Of a stretch of 64,000 nt of DNA, positions 41,690 to 50,969 are shown in pieces. The number at the start of each line of letters is the position of its first letter. Within the stretch, counting starts at the first letter, position 1. Below the pieces are notes generated by a model. The model did no database searches and was not told where the DNA came from. It was given only the letters and a program-made list of their open reading frames with translations. The translations under genes were made by a program, and so were the position numbers. This DNA comes from Dyadobacter pollutisoli (GTDB lineage Bacteria; Bacteroidota; Bacteroidia; Cytophagales; Spirosomataceae). The DNA is taken from the NCBI RefSeq assembly GCF_026625565.1, contig NZ_CP112998.1, positions 5,482,001-5,546,000 of the forward strand, in the 5' to 3' direction.

Positions 41690-44011
41690 ATGCGCGAAAA
41701 ACAGCTGAGTAGCATAACAAGGAACGGAACCAACCATGTTTCGCTGAACCTAACTCTGGTTCACGAGGCCTTACGGAACTGGTATTGGTTTGCAATGTCA
41801 CTCGCGCTTTGCATTGGCGGCGCACTCATTTTCCTGCGTTACGCTTCTCCCGAATATAAGGTTACAGCCTCGCTACTGATCCGGGACGATTCTCGGGGTG
41901 CTGATTTCGGGGATGCTGCGTTACTTGAAAGTCTTGGGCTGTCTACCGTGGAAAGCAGCGTCGATAATGAAGTTCAGGTGCTAAAAAGCCGGACGCTAAT
42001 CGAGAAAGTAGTCAGCGACTTACAGCTGAATGTTCAGTACTATGCTGTGGGTCAGGTCAAAACAACTGAAATCTACGATAAGTCGCCATTCCGTTTAACG
42101 CTCCTGAAACCTGAATACAGTGGTGAAAAATCATTCATATATTATCTCACTCAAATAGGAAACAACCGGTATCAGCTCAGAGTAAATTCAAAGAGCATTT
42201 CAGCGAATTTTGGAGATACCATTCTACTTCCGCACGGCCCCGCAGTTCTGACAAAGACTAGCTATCAGCCTGCTCACGAGGACAAATATTACATTGCTAT
42301 ATCCGCGAAAGATGCCCCGGTAAAAAAATACAGTGCAGCACTAACCATCGCGGCCACAAACAAAATGGTCAGTGTAGTTGATCTGACATTGAATGAAACG
42401 ATTCCTGCAAAGGGAGAAGTAATTGTTAAGCAATTAATTGATAACTACCTGAAAGCTAGCATAGCCGATAAAAATCGCATTGCAGACAGTACCCTTTCAT
42501 TCATTGATGAAACCCTGATAACGGTATCCCAAGAGCTAACCGATATTGAGAAGCAAATCGAAAATTACAGGCAGGTCAACCGGCTCACTGACGTTGAAGA
42601 AAATGTTCGGTTGTTACTTCAGGACGCCGGTCAATACAATCGCGAGGAACAAAATCAGGTGACGAGGTTGGAAATTGTCGCCTCTCTTTTGAAATATCTA
42701 AATGAAAATCCAGACCACATTGTCCCATCCTCTCTGTATTTAAATGACCCTCAATTCACATCCCTAGCTCAGAAATACAATGAAATTCAACTTTTGAAAG
42801 AAAAAACCCTGGTTGCAGCTACGGAGAAGCACCCTCTTGTCAAAACATTGCAAGTTGAGTTGAGCAGTCTGAGAGCTGATCTTATGACCATTATCGCTTC
42901 TCAAAAAAGAGAATTAGAGGTCAACATTAACTCGTTAAACCGGTATAACGCAACCTATTCATCCCAAATAGATCAAATTCCGTACCGCCAGCGAATATTT
43001 CTGGACTATTCACGACAACATCAAATCAAGCAGGAATTATATCTGTTCCTGCTCAAAAAGCGGGTAGAAACCTCCATTTCAAAGTCCTCGACCATCCCCA
43101 ATGCCCGCATTATCGACGCTCCAAAATCGGATGCATCCCCCGTAACACCTAATCGGCAACTCGTATTACTGATTTCCGGGTTCATTGGACTCGGTGTTCC
43201 ATTAGCCACATTGCACCTCAAAGACGTTCTGAATGGACGGATTACGGGCAAGTCTGAGGTGTTGCTGCATTGTAATATTCCGGTATTAGCGGAAATTGGT
43301 CACGAGTCAGTAAAAAGCCTTTTGCACGACAACATCATCGCCGAGCAGTTCAGAGTGTTACGGACCAACATCCAGTTTTTATCACTAGCTGAAAAGAGCC
43401 GCACCATCCTGTTAACATCCGCTGTAGGGGGCGAAGGAAAGTCGTTTACTGCCACGCATTTGTCCCATTCGTTTGCATTGACAGGTAAAAAGGTAATACT
43501 CCTTGAACTTGATTTGCGAAAACCGCGATTGGCCGCCAACATGAAATTGAGTAACGGTGGATTCACCAATTGGATAATATCCGACGAACCACTGAGTCAC
43601 TATATTCAGACGTCGGAGACAGAGAAGCCATTCGCTGTCCTTACTTCCGGTCCTTCTCCACCAAATCCGGCTGAAATGCTTTCATTTCCCAAAGTGCAGG
43701 AAATGATGATCTGGCTTAAAGAAAATTATGACATCATTATCATGGACACGCCCCCCATTAGCCTGGTTACCGACGCACGCCTGCTGAGTGGTTATGCAGA
43801 CTTGTCCCTGTTTATCGTCAGGCAGCGGTTTACACATAAACATCAGCTCGGATACATTCAGGAAATGTCCGACAACAAACAATTGCCCGGTTTACACCTC
43901 GTGATCAACGACGTCAAAGCGTTGCCAGGTTACGGATATGGTTACTATGACCAAAGTAAGCCTCTCTCGAAGGTTTTAAGCAAGATACCAGGATTTAAAT
44001 TTTTGACTTGA
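41690..44011 (+). CDS. Wzc-like polysaccharide co-polymerase / tyrosine autokinase
   Basis: A 773-residue inner-membrane protein that controls chain length and export of capsule or exopolysaccharide. Order: a first membrane segment (about 30-50), Wzz domain, a long periplasmic coiled coil (about 265-430), second membrane segment (about 490-515), and a BY-kinase domain with Walker A around K584 (AVGGEGKS), Walker A' LLELDLRKP and Walker B IIMDTPP. The tail has a tyrosine cluster (GYGYGYYDQ) for autophosphorylation. It begins the nonulosonic acid gene run. The outer-membrane export partner Wza is not in the window. Confidence 0.92.
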   Translation: MREKQLSSITRNGTNHVSLNLTLVHEALRNWYWFAMSLALCIGGALIFLRYASPEYKVTASLLIRDDSRGADFGDAALLESLGLSTVESSVDNEVQVLKSRTLIEKVVSDLQLNVQYYAVGQVKTTEIYDKSPFRLTLLKPEYSGEKSFIYYLTQIGNNRYQLRVNSKSISANFGDTILLPHGPAVLTKTSYQPAHEDKYYIAISAKDAPVKKYSAALTIAATNKMVSVVDLTLNETIPAKGEVIVKQLIDNYLKASIADKNRIADSTLSFIDETLITVSQELTDIEKQIENYRQVNRLTDVEENVRLLLQDAGQYNREEQNQVTRLEIVASLLKYLNENPDHIVPSSLYLNDPQFTSLAQKYNEIQLLKEKTLVAATEKHPLVKTLQVELSSLRADLMTIIASQKRELEVNINSLNRYNATYSSQIDQIPYRQRIFLDYSRQHQIKQELYLFLLKKRVETSISKSSTIPNARIIDAPKSDASPVTPNRQLVLLISGFIGLGVPLATLHLKDVLNGRITGKSEVLLHCNIPVLAEIGHESVKSLLHDNIIAEQFRVLRTNIQFLSLAEKSRTILLTSAVGGEGKSFTATHLSHSFALTGKKVILLELDLRKPRLAANMKLSNGGFTNWIISDEPLSHYIQTSETEKPFAVLTSGPSPPNPAEMLSFPKVQEMMIWLKENYDIIIMDTPPISLVTDARLLSGYADLSLFIVRQRFTHKHQLGYIQEMSDNKQLPGLHLVINDVKALPGYGYGYYDQSKPLSKVLSKIPGFKFLT

Positions 44012-44023
44012 CACAACCGACTT

Positions 44024-45031
44024 ATGCAGGATAACATTTATATCATAGGTGAAATTGGACAGGCACACGACGGAAGCATTGGAATGGCCCATGCCTACAT
44101 TGATGCGCTTGCACTTGCCGGTGTGGATGCAGCGAAGTTCCAAATGCACATTGCCGATGCGGAAAGCAGTATCTACGAACCTTTCCGAAACGACACTTAT
44201 TTCTACGATCATTCAAGAATGGATTATTGGCGCCGAATGGAATTTACAAAACTGGAATGGGTGTCACTGAAAAAACATTGCAAGGAAAAAAAGCTGGATT
44301 TCATAGTAAGCCCATTTTCCAATGAGGCCGTCGACCTTTTGCAGGAAATTGGTGCGGACAAAGTAAAGATCGGGTCAGCAGAGGCGATTAACCTGCTTAT
44401 TATCAATAAAATATCGAAGAAAAATAAGGACATTATCATTTCATCTGGTATGAGTCAAATCGCTGAACTTGATGACTCAATTGCGTATTTGAAAGATAAA
44501 AACTGCAATCTCGCATTGCTGCAATGCACAACTGCATATCCAACCAGTCCTCACCAATGGGGACTTAATATGATTGCAGATCTGAGAGATCGTTATCACA
44601 TTCCAATAGGTTTCTCCGATCATTCGGGAAACATCTATGCTTGCCTGGCCGCTGCTAGTATGGGTGCCCGGTTACTTGAATTTCACATTGTTTTTGATCA
44701 AAAAATGTTCGGCCCCGACGCGTCCTCATCGCTTACGGTGGATAATGCCATCACAATGGTGAAAGGCGTTCGCCAGATAGAAGCTGCATTGAAAAATCCG
44801 GTCGACAAAAATGATGACTCTGCCTTTGAAACTTCAAAAACAAATTTCGGCCGTTCACTTTCATTGAACAAGTCACTACAAAAAGGACAAGCGGTTTCAT
44901 TTGACGATCTGGAAAGCAAGAAGCCAGCCGGATATGGCATTCCAGTCAAATGTTATTTAGGCATTATTGGTAAAAAACTAGCGCGTAACATGGAAAAATG
45001 GGAATTTCTAAATGAAGATGATTTGATATGA
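44024..45031 (+). CDS. N-acetylneuraminate synthase family protein (NeuB-like)
   Basis: Condenses a hexosamine-derived sugar with phosphoenolpyruvate to form a nine-carbon nonulosonic acid. The 335-residue protein has an N-terminal TIM barrel (IIGEIGQAHDGS, AAKFQMH, ISSGMSQIAEL, QCTTAYPTSP, GFSDHSG) and a C-terminal SAF domain (from about 270; SLSLNKSLQKGQAVSFDDL). The NeuB versus LegI/PseI choice is not certain, but the NeuC-type epimerase overlapping it by 4 bases points to neuraminic or legionaminic acid. Confidence 0.88.
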   Translation: MQDNIYIIGEIGQAHDGSIGMAHAYIDALALAGVDAAKFQMHIADAESSIYEPFRNDTYFYDHSRMDYWRRMEFTKLEWVSLKKHCKEKKLDFIVSPFSNEAVDLLQEIGADKVKIGSAEAINLLIINKISKKNKDIIISSGMSQIAELDDSIAYLKDKNCNLALLQCTTAYPTSPHQWGLNMIADLRDRYHIPIGFSDHSGNIYACLAAASMGARLLEFHIVFDQKMFGPDASSSLTVDNAITMVKGVRQIEAALKNPVDKNDDSAFETSKTNFGRSLSLNKSLQKGQAVSFDDLESKKPAGYGIPVKCYLGIIGKKLARNMEKWEFLNEDDLI

Positions 45032-46182
45032 TACGAAAAATATGCGTCGTCGTAACGGCCAGAGCGAGTTATAGCCGCGTGCGAACACTTTTGCAAGCCA
45101 TTGCCCAGCATCCGTGCCTGGAATTACAGCTAGTCATTGCCGCAAGCGCTTTGTTGGAAAAATACGGCTCGCTTTCGCAATCGATCAGGAAAGACGCCTT
45201 TGCAATCACTGCTAAGGTAAGCAATGCCCTGGATTCAGAAAATGCAACTGCCGCTGCCAAAACCACCGGATTAGGCACTATTGAGCTTGCCTCCGTTTTT
45301 GAAAATATCAGACCGGACATAGTCGTGACCATTGCAGACAGGTTTGAAACGATGTCAACAGCGATTGCCGCAGCCTTCATGAATATCCCTCTCGCACATA
45401 TACAGGGTGGTGAAATGACCGGCAACATCGATGACAAAGTACGCCATGCCGTCACCCAACTGGCAGACATTCATTTTGCGGCCACCCGAATGGCTACCGC
45501 GCGAATTATTAAAATGGGCCAGCAGCCAGAAACAGTATACCATACCGGCTGCCCGTCCATTGACCAGGTTTTTGAAGTATTCGTCGATCCCAGGATAGAT
45601 TTCGATCCTTTTCATTTGTACGGCGGCGTGGGCCGCACATTCGATCTGTCCAAACCCTATCTGATGGTCATGCAACATCCCGTCACTACTGAGCCCGAAA
45701 ATGCAAGGCAGCAGATCAAGCAAACGTTCGACGCTATTCATGCCCTGAACATTCCCACTCTATGGTTTTGGCCCAATGCAGACCCAGGTACCAGCGAAAT
45801 CGCGGGTGGGATCCGTACTTTTCGAGAGCATCACGAAAATCTGCCCATTCATTTCTTCAAGAACACAGAACCCATTCATTTTCTCAAATTATTAAAAAAC
45901 ACCGCCTGCCTCATCGGTAACTCCAGTGCCGGAATAAGGGAAGGAGGCTGCCTCGGAACTCCCGTGGTCAATATCGGTTCTCGGCAGCTAGGGAGGGAAA
46001 GAGGGAGCAATGTAATGGATGCTACTCCCGAAAAGGACAGTATTTTAAATGCGGTGCATCAACAACTTGCCAAAGGGAATTATGCCCAAAATCATATGTA
46101 TGGAGACGGAAATGCCGGACGAAAGATTGCCGCGCTGCTCGCCACTGTCCCACTGACTTTTCATAAGCAACTAAGTTATTAA
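45028..46182 (+). CDS. UDP-N-acetylglucosamine 2-epimerase, hydrolysing (NeuC-like)
   Basis: Converts a UDP-HexNAc to free ManNAc-type sugar and UDP, feeding the NeuB-type synthase. The 384-residue GT-B fold protein has the NeuC-defining stretch IADRFETMSTAIAAA, IQGGEMTGNIDDKVRHAVTQL, and C-terminal IGNSSAGIREG. Overlaps neuB-like upstream (ATGA) and shares its last base with the NeuA-like start (TAATG). If the pathway is legionaminic acid the substrate would be a UDP-diamino sugar, but the extra genes for that are not seen. Confidence 0.9.
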   Translation: MIRKICVVVTARASYSRVRTLLQAIAQHPCLELQLVIAASALLEKYGSLSQSIRKDAFAITAKVSNALDSENATAAAKTTGLGTIELASVFENIRPDIVVTIADRFETMSTAIAAAFMNIPLAHIQGGEMTGNIDDKVRHAVTQLADIHFAATRMATARIIKMGQQPETVYHTGCPSIDQVFEVFVDPRIDFDPFHLYGGVGRTFDLSKPYLMVMQHPVTTEPENARQQIKQTFDAIHALNIPTLWFWPNADPGTSEIAGGIRTFREHHENLPIHFFKNTEPIHFLKLLKNTACLIGNSSAGIREGGCLGTPVVNIGSRQLGRERGSNVMDATPEKDSILNAVHQQLAKGNYAQNHMYGDGNAGRKIAALLATVPLTFHKQLSY

Positions 46183-46895
46183 TGGTAGAAACTCCGAAAG
46201 TTCTTGGCATTATTCCCGCCCGCGGCGGCTCAAAAGGGATTCCTCACAAGAATCTCAAACTGCTGGGCGGCAGACCGCTGATATGGTATACGATTGCTTC
46301 CTCGCTTGCTTCATGCTTGCTGGACACGGTTATGGTGTCGAGTGACGATCTTGATACATTGAATTTTACAGGCTTATTTCCGGAAATAGAGATTCCATTT
46401 CTCCGGCCAGAGCATCTTGCGAATGACTGTGCCTCTACTTTCGATGTAGTAAATCATGCCCTCGATCATTATTTGAAACAAGGTATCTACTTCGACTACA
46501 TCTGCCTCCTACAACCGACGTCGCCATTTCGCAGCAAAAACCTGATCGATCAGTGCATAGAGCATACCATTGAAACGGATTCAGACAGTTTGATCACAGT
46601 CCGAAGAATACCGGATCAGTATCATCCATACTGGGCCTTTAACCAGGACAGGCAAGCACAACTATCACTGGTAGTACCACAAAAGGATATCATTTCAAGA
46701 CGACAGGATTTGCCCGCCATTTATCATAGAGATGGCTGCATTTACGTGGCCAAAACATCATTGGTCCAGCAAGGGCTGCTTCTCGGCGGGAAGGTTGCCG
46801 CGTTCGAAAATACTAACTCTCCATACATTAACATTGACACACAAGCAGATTGGAATGCTGCCGAAAAACTACTTGCAAATGGTGAATGGATCTAA
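46182..46895 (+). CDS. acylneuraminate cytidylyltransferase (NeuA-like, CMP-sugar synthase)
   Basis: Activates the nonulosonic acid as CMP-sugar. The 237-residue protein begins with the signature IIPARGGSKGIPHKNLKLL and also has QPTSPFRS and the DG metal site in YHRDGCIYV. The start codon shares one base with the epimerase stop and the 3' end overlaps the next glycosyltransferase gene by 17 bases, so all are translated from one message. Confidence 0.93.
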   Translation: MVETPKVLGIIPARGGSKGIPHKNLKLLGGRPLIWYTIASSLASCLLDTVMVSSDDLDTLNFTGLFPEIEIPFLRPEHLANDCASTFDVVNHALDHYLKQGIYFDYICLLQPTSPFRSKNLIDQCIEHTIETDSDSLITVRRIPDQYHPYWAFNQDRQAQLSLVVPQKDIISRRQDLPAIYHRDGCIYVAKTSLVQQGLLLGGKVAAFENTNSPYINIDTQADWNAAEKLLANGEWI

Positions 46896-48264
46896 AAAGC
46901 GAATTTTGATATTGGTCACTAATAGCTTCGCCGCTATCAATATGGTACACAGCGGGCTAATCAAATCCCTGGCGGAAAAGTATGAAATATTCCTTTGTTC
47001 AAGTCTTATCAGTCAGCACGAAGCTGAGCAGATCAACAGGCACTTCAGTATTCGTATTCATCTGTTAAACCTCGGAATTCAAGCCGAAAGTACCTTTTTA
47101 CGCTTTCTGCGGCAATTTGAGAAATGGTTATTCTTCAATTTCTTTCAAATTGAAACTCAAAAGATCAAAAGCACTGCCCGACAAAATTTCCGTAAAAATT
47201 TAATGCGGCCAATCGTTCTCCTGTTGGGCGTTTCGGGACTGACCAGAATCATTTTAGTCTATCTCAGAAAGATCATCCTTTACTTCACCAGACACTCCGA
47301 TCAACTTAGAAAACTTGATCACTATCATTTTGGAGGCGTTATTTCAACATCTCCTCTTGACATCAGGGAGAACAAAGTTGTCAATTTCCTTAAAACCCGG
47401 GGAATTGGTTCAATGGCAATGATCATTAGCTGGGACAATCTCACATCCAAAGGAGTTATCAATGCCGATCACGACTACATTCTGGTCTGGAATCAATTCA
47501 TGGCCGACGAGTACGAGCGATTTTATTCTATTTTCAGGCCTCAAAAATCAAAAGTATGCATTACAGGCATACCAAGGTTTGACATCTACTTTCGGAATCA
47601 ATGTCAAAGGTCGACAAGCGATTTCAGGCTGAAATTTAAAATTGAGCCGTTGGATAAAGTGATACTGTTTGCCACCAGCGCAAGCAAGCATTTCCCAAAT
47701 CAAATACTGATAGTCAATGATTTGATAGAATACACACGTCGTAGGGCAAATGTAAAAGTGATCGTAAGGTGTCATCCTGCCGATCGGTTTGAACACTACC
47801 GGCCATTCCATTTTGAAAAATCGATTATCGTTTGGCAACCCGAAAATTTACGTTGCTCCACGCCTGACATATTTTCTCGTTGGATCCCTCGTATCGATTT
47901 TCTGGAAACCTTGTCCTCCATGATAAAGATCTCTGACGTGTGCGTCCAGGTGGCATCCACAATACGCCTCGATGCTGCTGCCTGTGACAAACCCGTGATC
48001 AGCATAGCATACGATGGCCCGAGGCTTCTCCCCTATTCTCAATCTGTAAAACGACTTTACGATTATTCCCACCAGGTTCCCCTGAACCGTCTGAAAATGG
48101 ATCAAATGGTTTACAACAAGTCACAACTTTTTGCTTCCCTGGATAAAACCCTGAACGGGAACTGTCATACTGACTACAAATCGCTTGCAAGACCATTCAT
48201 TCATTACTCCGAGCCAAAATCAGTTGACTCTGTAATACAAAATGTTCAGGCATGGCTAGGTTAA
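46879..48264 (+). CDS. putative GT-B glycosyltransferase (CDP-glycerol transferase-like)
   Basis: A 461-residue protein of unsure family. The N-terminal half (KKRILILVTNSFAAINMV) is followed by a membrane-associating helix region (about 90-150). The middle has IISWDNLTSKGVINADH and VCITGIPRFD; the second half has VIRCHPADR, ISDVCVQVASTIRLDAAACDKPVI. This layout is that of GT-B fold CDP-glycerol/polysialyl-type transferases. Lying directly after neuA and sharing 17 bases with it, it is a candidate for the enzyme that transfers the CMP-nonulosonic acid. ATG at 46879 is chosen; the longer frame up to 46732 lies in neuA. Confidence 0.6.
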   Translation: MVNGSKKRILILVTNSFAAINMVHSGLIKSLAEKYEIFLCSSLISQHEAEQINRHFSIRIHLLNLGIQAESTFLRFLRQFEKWLFFNFFQIETQKIKSTARQNFRKNLMRPIVLLLGVSGLTRIILVYLRKIILYFTRHSDQLRKLDHYHFGGVISTSPLDIRENKVVNFLKTRGIGSMAMIISWDNLTSKGVINADHDYILVWNQFMADEYERFYSIFRPQKSKVCITGIPRFDIYFRNQCQRSTSDFRLKFKIEPLDKVILFATSASKHFPNQILIVNDLIEYTRRRANVKVIVRCHPADRFEHYRPFHFEKSIIVWQPENLRCSTPDIFSRWIPRIDFLETLSSMIKISDVCVQVASTIRLDAAACDKPVISIAYDGPRLLPYSQSVKRLYDYSHQVPLNRLKMDQMVYNKSQLFASLDKTLNGNCHTDYKSLARPFIHYSEPKSVDSVIQNVQAWLG

Positions 48265-49658
48265 TTCTGGAAATCGGTGTAAAAATGATCATTTCGCTCT
48301 TGCTTGTCCTACTAGTCGTAAGCCTGTTTTCCGACACGCTCATTGTTGGTGAAAGCGCTTTCCAAAGTGTAATTGTATTTGCATTTTATACCTATTGTGC
48401 CATTTCCCTGTTCGTTTACTCGGAGCACAAATTATTTCATGTATTAAGCCTCCCCATTTTCACACAGTTCATACATCTTTTTCAAAAATATAATTTTCCG
48501 GCGGGAGCTAACTCCATCTGGCGTCTGCTGCCTTTTATGATTCTGGACTTATACTTTATCAACTATTTTTTTACAAAAAATATATCGTTGAGTGTCTCTC
48601 AAAAGCTGTTTCTAGTCTCCTGGATAACTTTCCATGCGTTTTTCCTCACTATATCGCCAAATCTCGACAGGATTATTTTGGGTGGTTTCGTGCTGTTCTT
48701 ACTCACCTTACCGATGTATTTTCTCTATTTGAAAATTACTATGGAAGCCCTGGATTTCAGGCCAGCCATCGAGCTTTACCTCTGCCTGCTCTACATAACC
48801 CTCGGACTCGGCACATTCGGACTAGTCGTTGCAGGGTCGGGCTACAAAGGTTCCGATAACCTGTTAGCTACCAGGAACATTTCGGATACCAATGTAACTA
48901 TGGCCTATTTTATATTACTCTGGCCATTTGCCCTGTTGTATTCGGATCGAAACCGTTTGGCTGTACTGCCGCTATTGCTTCTCTTCGGAATTTTCGCAGG
49001 TGTGGTTATTTTTTCATTTTCACGTGGGGCGGTGCTTATTATAGTACCCTACCTTCTCATTTCAATGGTTTTAGTTAGCAATCTCACCAGACTTAGGTGG
49101 GTCATTTCGACTGCAACACTCATCGCGCTGTTCGCTCCTGACCTTTTCCATTTTCTTGAAAATGAGGATCTCGCCTATTTCTGGCAGTTACGTTTTGGCA
49201 ATATAATGTCAGCTTCTTCTGCCCTGGCAAAGCTGCAGGAAACCAGCGGCCGGGCCGAAATCCACGCCATAGCTTATCAGTTATTTCTTAAAAGCCCTCT
49301 TTTAGGACATGGTATTGGAAGTTTCGAAATCCTGGGACCTGGATACCGTGAAGCACATTCACTATTTTATACGCTCTTAGCAGAACAAGGAATGATCGGA
49401 GTACTATATATGTACATGACGTTTGCCGGACTGGGAGTTTCCCTGTTTTCAGTTTACAAAAAAGGCAGAAAATACGCATTGCTAGTGACCAGCTTCATTT
49501 TTTATCTGCTATTCAATCACACAGTCGGCAGCGTGTTCGTGATCATTCCAGGCAAAAGTGTCACCATTAACTGCATTGCTCCCATCCTGCTGCTATCTCT
49601 GTACTTCTATGCTAAAAGTTTAAACATCCATTCAAATTCTGTTCGTCAAGATGGGTAA
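48252..49658 (+). CDS. Wzy-like O-antigen/capsule polymerase
   Basis: A 468-residue protein with about eleven to twelve membrane segments and a Wzy_C/O-antigen ligase-type motif: GRAEIHAIAYQLFLKSPLLGHGIGSFE in the large periplasmic loop, and FSRGAVLIIVPYLL. It probably polymerises or ligates repeat units on undecaprenyl diphosphate. The chosen ATG overlaps the preceding gene by 13 bases; an ATG 33 bases later (MIISLLLVLL) would remove the overlap. Confidence 0.8.
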   Translation: MARLILEIGVKMIISLLLVLLVVSLFSDTLIVGESAFQSVIVFAFYTYCAISLFVYSEHKLFHVLSLPIFTQFIHLFQKYNFPAGANSIWRLLPFMILDLYFINYFFTKNISLSVSQKLFLVSWITFHAFFLTISPNLDRIILGGFVLFLLTLPMYFLYLKITMEALDFRPAIELYLCLLYITLGLGTFGLVVAGSGYKGSDNLLATRNISDTNVTMAYFILLWPFALLYSDRNRLAVLPLLLLFGIFAGVVIFSFSRGAVLIIVPYLLISMVLVSNLTRLRWVISTATLIALFAPDLFHFLENEDLAYFWQLRFGNIMSASSALAKLQETSGRAEIHAIAYQLFLKSPLLGHGIGSFEILGPGYREAHSLFYTLLAEQGMIGVLYMYMTFAGLGVSLFSVYKKGRKYALLVTSFIFYLLFNHTVGSVFVIIPGKSVTINCIAPILLLSLYFYAKSLNIHSNSVRQDG

Positions 49659-50625
49659 GGTCCTCATTATTGGAAAGATACCACTACCCATCGGCGGAGT
49701 TACCATTCACGTCAGCAGGCTTATTTATCAATTGCGAAAACGAGGCTTTGAAAATTTTGCACTATGCGATCCGGGTAGGGATAACGCTCTCACGGTACTC
49801 CTCAAACTATTGAGGCACAAAACAATACATCTACATATCTCTAATCCATTTTATCAATTGCTCCTGGCTCTATGTTGTAAATTACTTTTCAAAAGATTAC
49901 TGATCACATATCATGGCAATTGGGGAAGATACAATTGTACCGGCAATTGGGCAGTTAACCTCTCTGCATGGCTTTCCTTTATACCCATTGTGCAAAACGA
50001 AGAGAGTTTTGAAAGTGCCGGGCAATGGAATCGAAACGCCCGGCTTATTTCTACTTATGTGCCGGGTTGCAGCACCAGTATCTTGTGTCCGCAAATGCGC
50101 CTGAGAATCAACGGGTTCATAAAAAAACATCAAACCATATTATGTACCAATGCGTGGAACCTGGCTTTTGACAAATATGGAAATGAAACTTATGGCATCT
50201 CCGGGATAATCCGGCACATCGGCAGGGTACCAGGACTTGCTCTAATTGTCTCCGACCCCTCCGGTAGCTATCGCGGCTACATCAAAGATTTGAATGGCGA
50301 AATACCTGATCACGTGTACTTTATCTCCGAACCCCACGATTTCAGGAATGTTCTCAAGTTATCCGATGCCTTTATCCGGAATACCACCACAGACGGCGTT
50401 TCTCTTTCCATCTACGAAGCACTCGAATACAACGTGCCGATACTGGCATCCGCAGCGGTATCGCGTCCTTCATTTTGTAAGGTTTTCAATGATATTTCGG
50501 AGATCGATTGGCCCGAAGAACTGGCATTGGCGAGAATAAACCTGTATTTACATGCAAGAAATTCAGTACTACCTGATGCTGTGAGCGAAATAACAGCGAT
50601 TTACAGTGAATGTCTGAGGGGTTAG
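49651..50625 (+). CDS. GT-B glycosyltransferase
   Basis: A 324-residue GT4-like transferase. The donor-side N-terminus has KVLIIGKIPLPIGGVTIHVSRL, the acceptor part has ITYHGNWGRY, and the C-terminal domain has FIRNTTTDGVSLSIYEALEYNVPILAS, including the conserved EAL(E) nucleotide-sugar binding helix. It overlaps the polymerase gene by 8 bases. Last gene of the locus; no flippase gene (Wzx) is found. Confidence 0.85.
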   Translation: MGKVLIIGKIPLPIGGVTIHVSRLIYQLRKRGFENFALCDPGRDNALTVLLKLLRHKTIHLHISNPFYQLLLALCCKLLFKRLLITYHGNWGRYNCTGNWAVNLSAWLSFIPIVQNEESFESAGQWNRNARLISTYVPGCSTSILCPQMRLRINGFIKKHQTILCTNAWNLAFDKYGNETYGISGIIRHIGRVPGLALIVSDPSGSYRGYIKDLNGEIPDHVYFISEPHDFRNVLKLSDAFIRNTTTDGVSLSIYEALEYNVPILASAAVSRPSFCKVFNDISEIDWPEELALARINLYLHARNSVLPDAVSEITAIYSECLRG

Positions 50626-50969
50626 GAATGAAATTTGTGACGGGAAACGTGCTAAAAAAACAAAGGCATAGAAAAATTTCCATGCCCTGTTTCACACTAT
50701 ACACACACTATATTTTGAATATCTTAAAATCTATATGGTAAATTCCAAATCTCGTTTCAATACCGCAAAATAACAAACTAAAGTAATCAGAAAAAAACTT
50801 TCGATTGTGAATTTCTAAATTCTAATCAGAAAATAATGGACAATTCTATAAAAGTGCTATCCTAAAAAAATACTGACACATCAAAATTACGGAAATATTG
50901 CTTAATTATTGTTCAAACTAGTATACCTGATTACTTTCGTACAACCAATACTCATCTTAACATTTCTTC
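50626..50969 (+). other. 344-base intergenic region between polysaccharide locus and terC
   Basis: AT-rich. GGCATAGAAA and TTTCCATGCC (50664-50686) form a near-perfect hairpin without a T-tract on the plus strand; on the minus strand it would be followed by TTTGTTTTTTTAGC, so it may only act that way. The rest holds the terC promoter candidate and nothing else I can name. Confidence 0.5.
50909..50939 (+). promoter_or_regulatory. terC-dnaG promoter
   Basis: TTG (50909-50911), 20 bases, TACTTTCG (50932-50939), one mismatch from TAnnTTTG; 30 bases before the terC ATG. Confidence 0.45.

Noticed and set aside
46732..46878. N-terminal extension of the glycosyltransferase into neuA
   Set aside because: The extra 49 residues are out-of-frame neuA sequence with unusual composition; the ATG at 46879 starts at the first beta strand.
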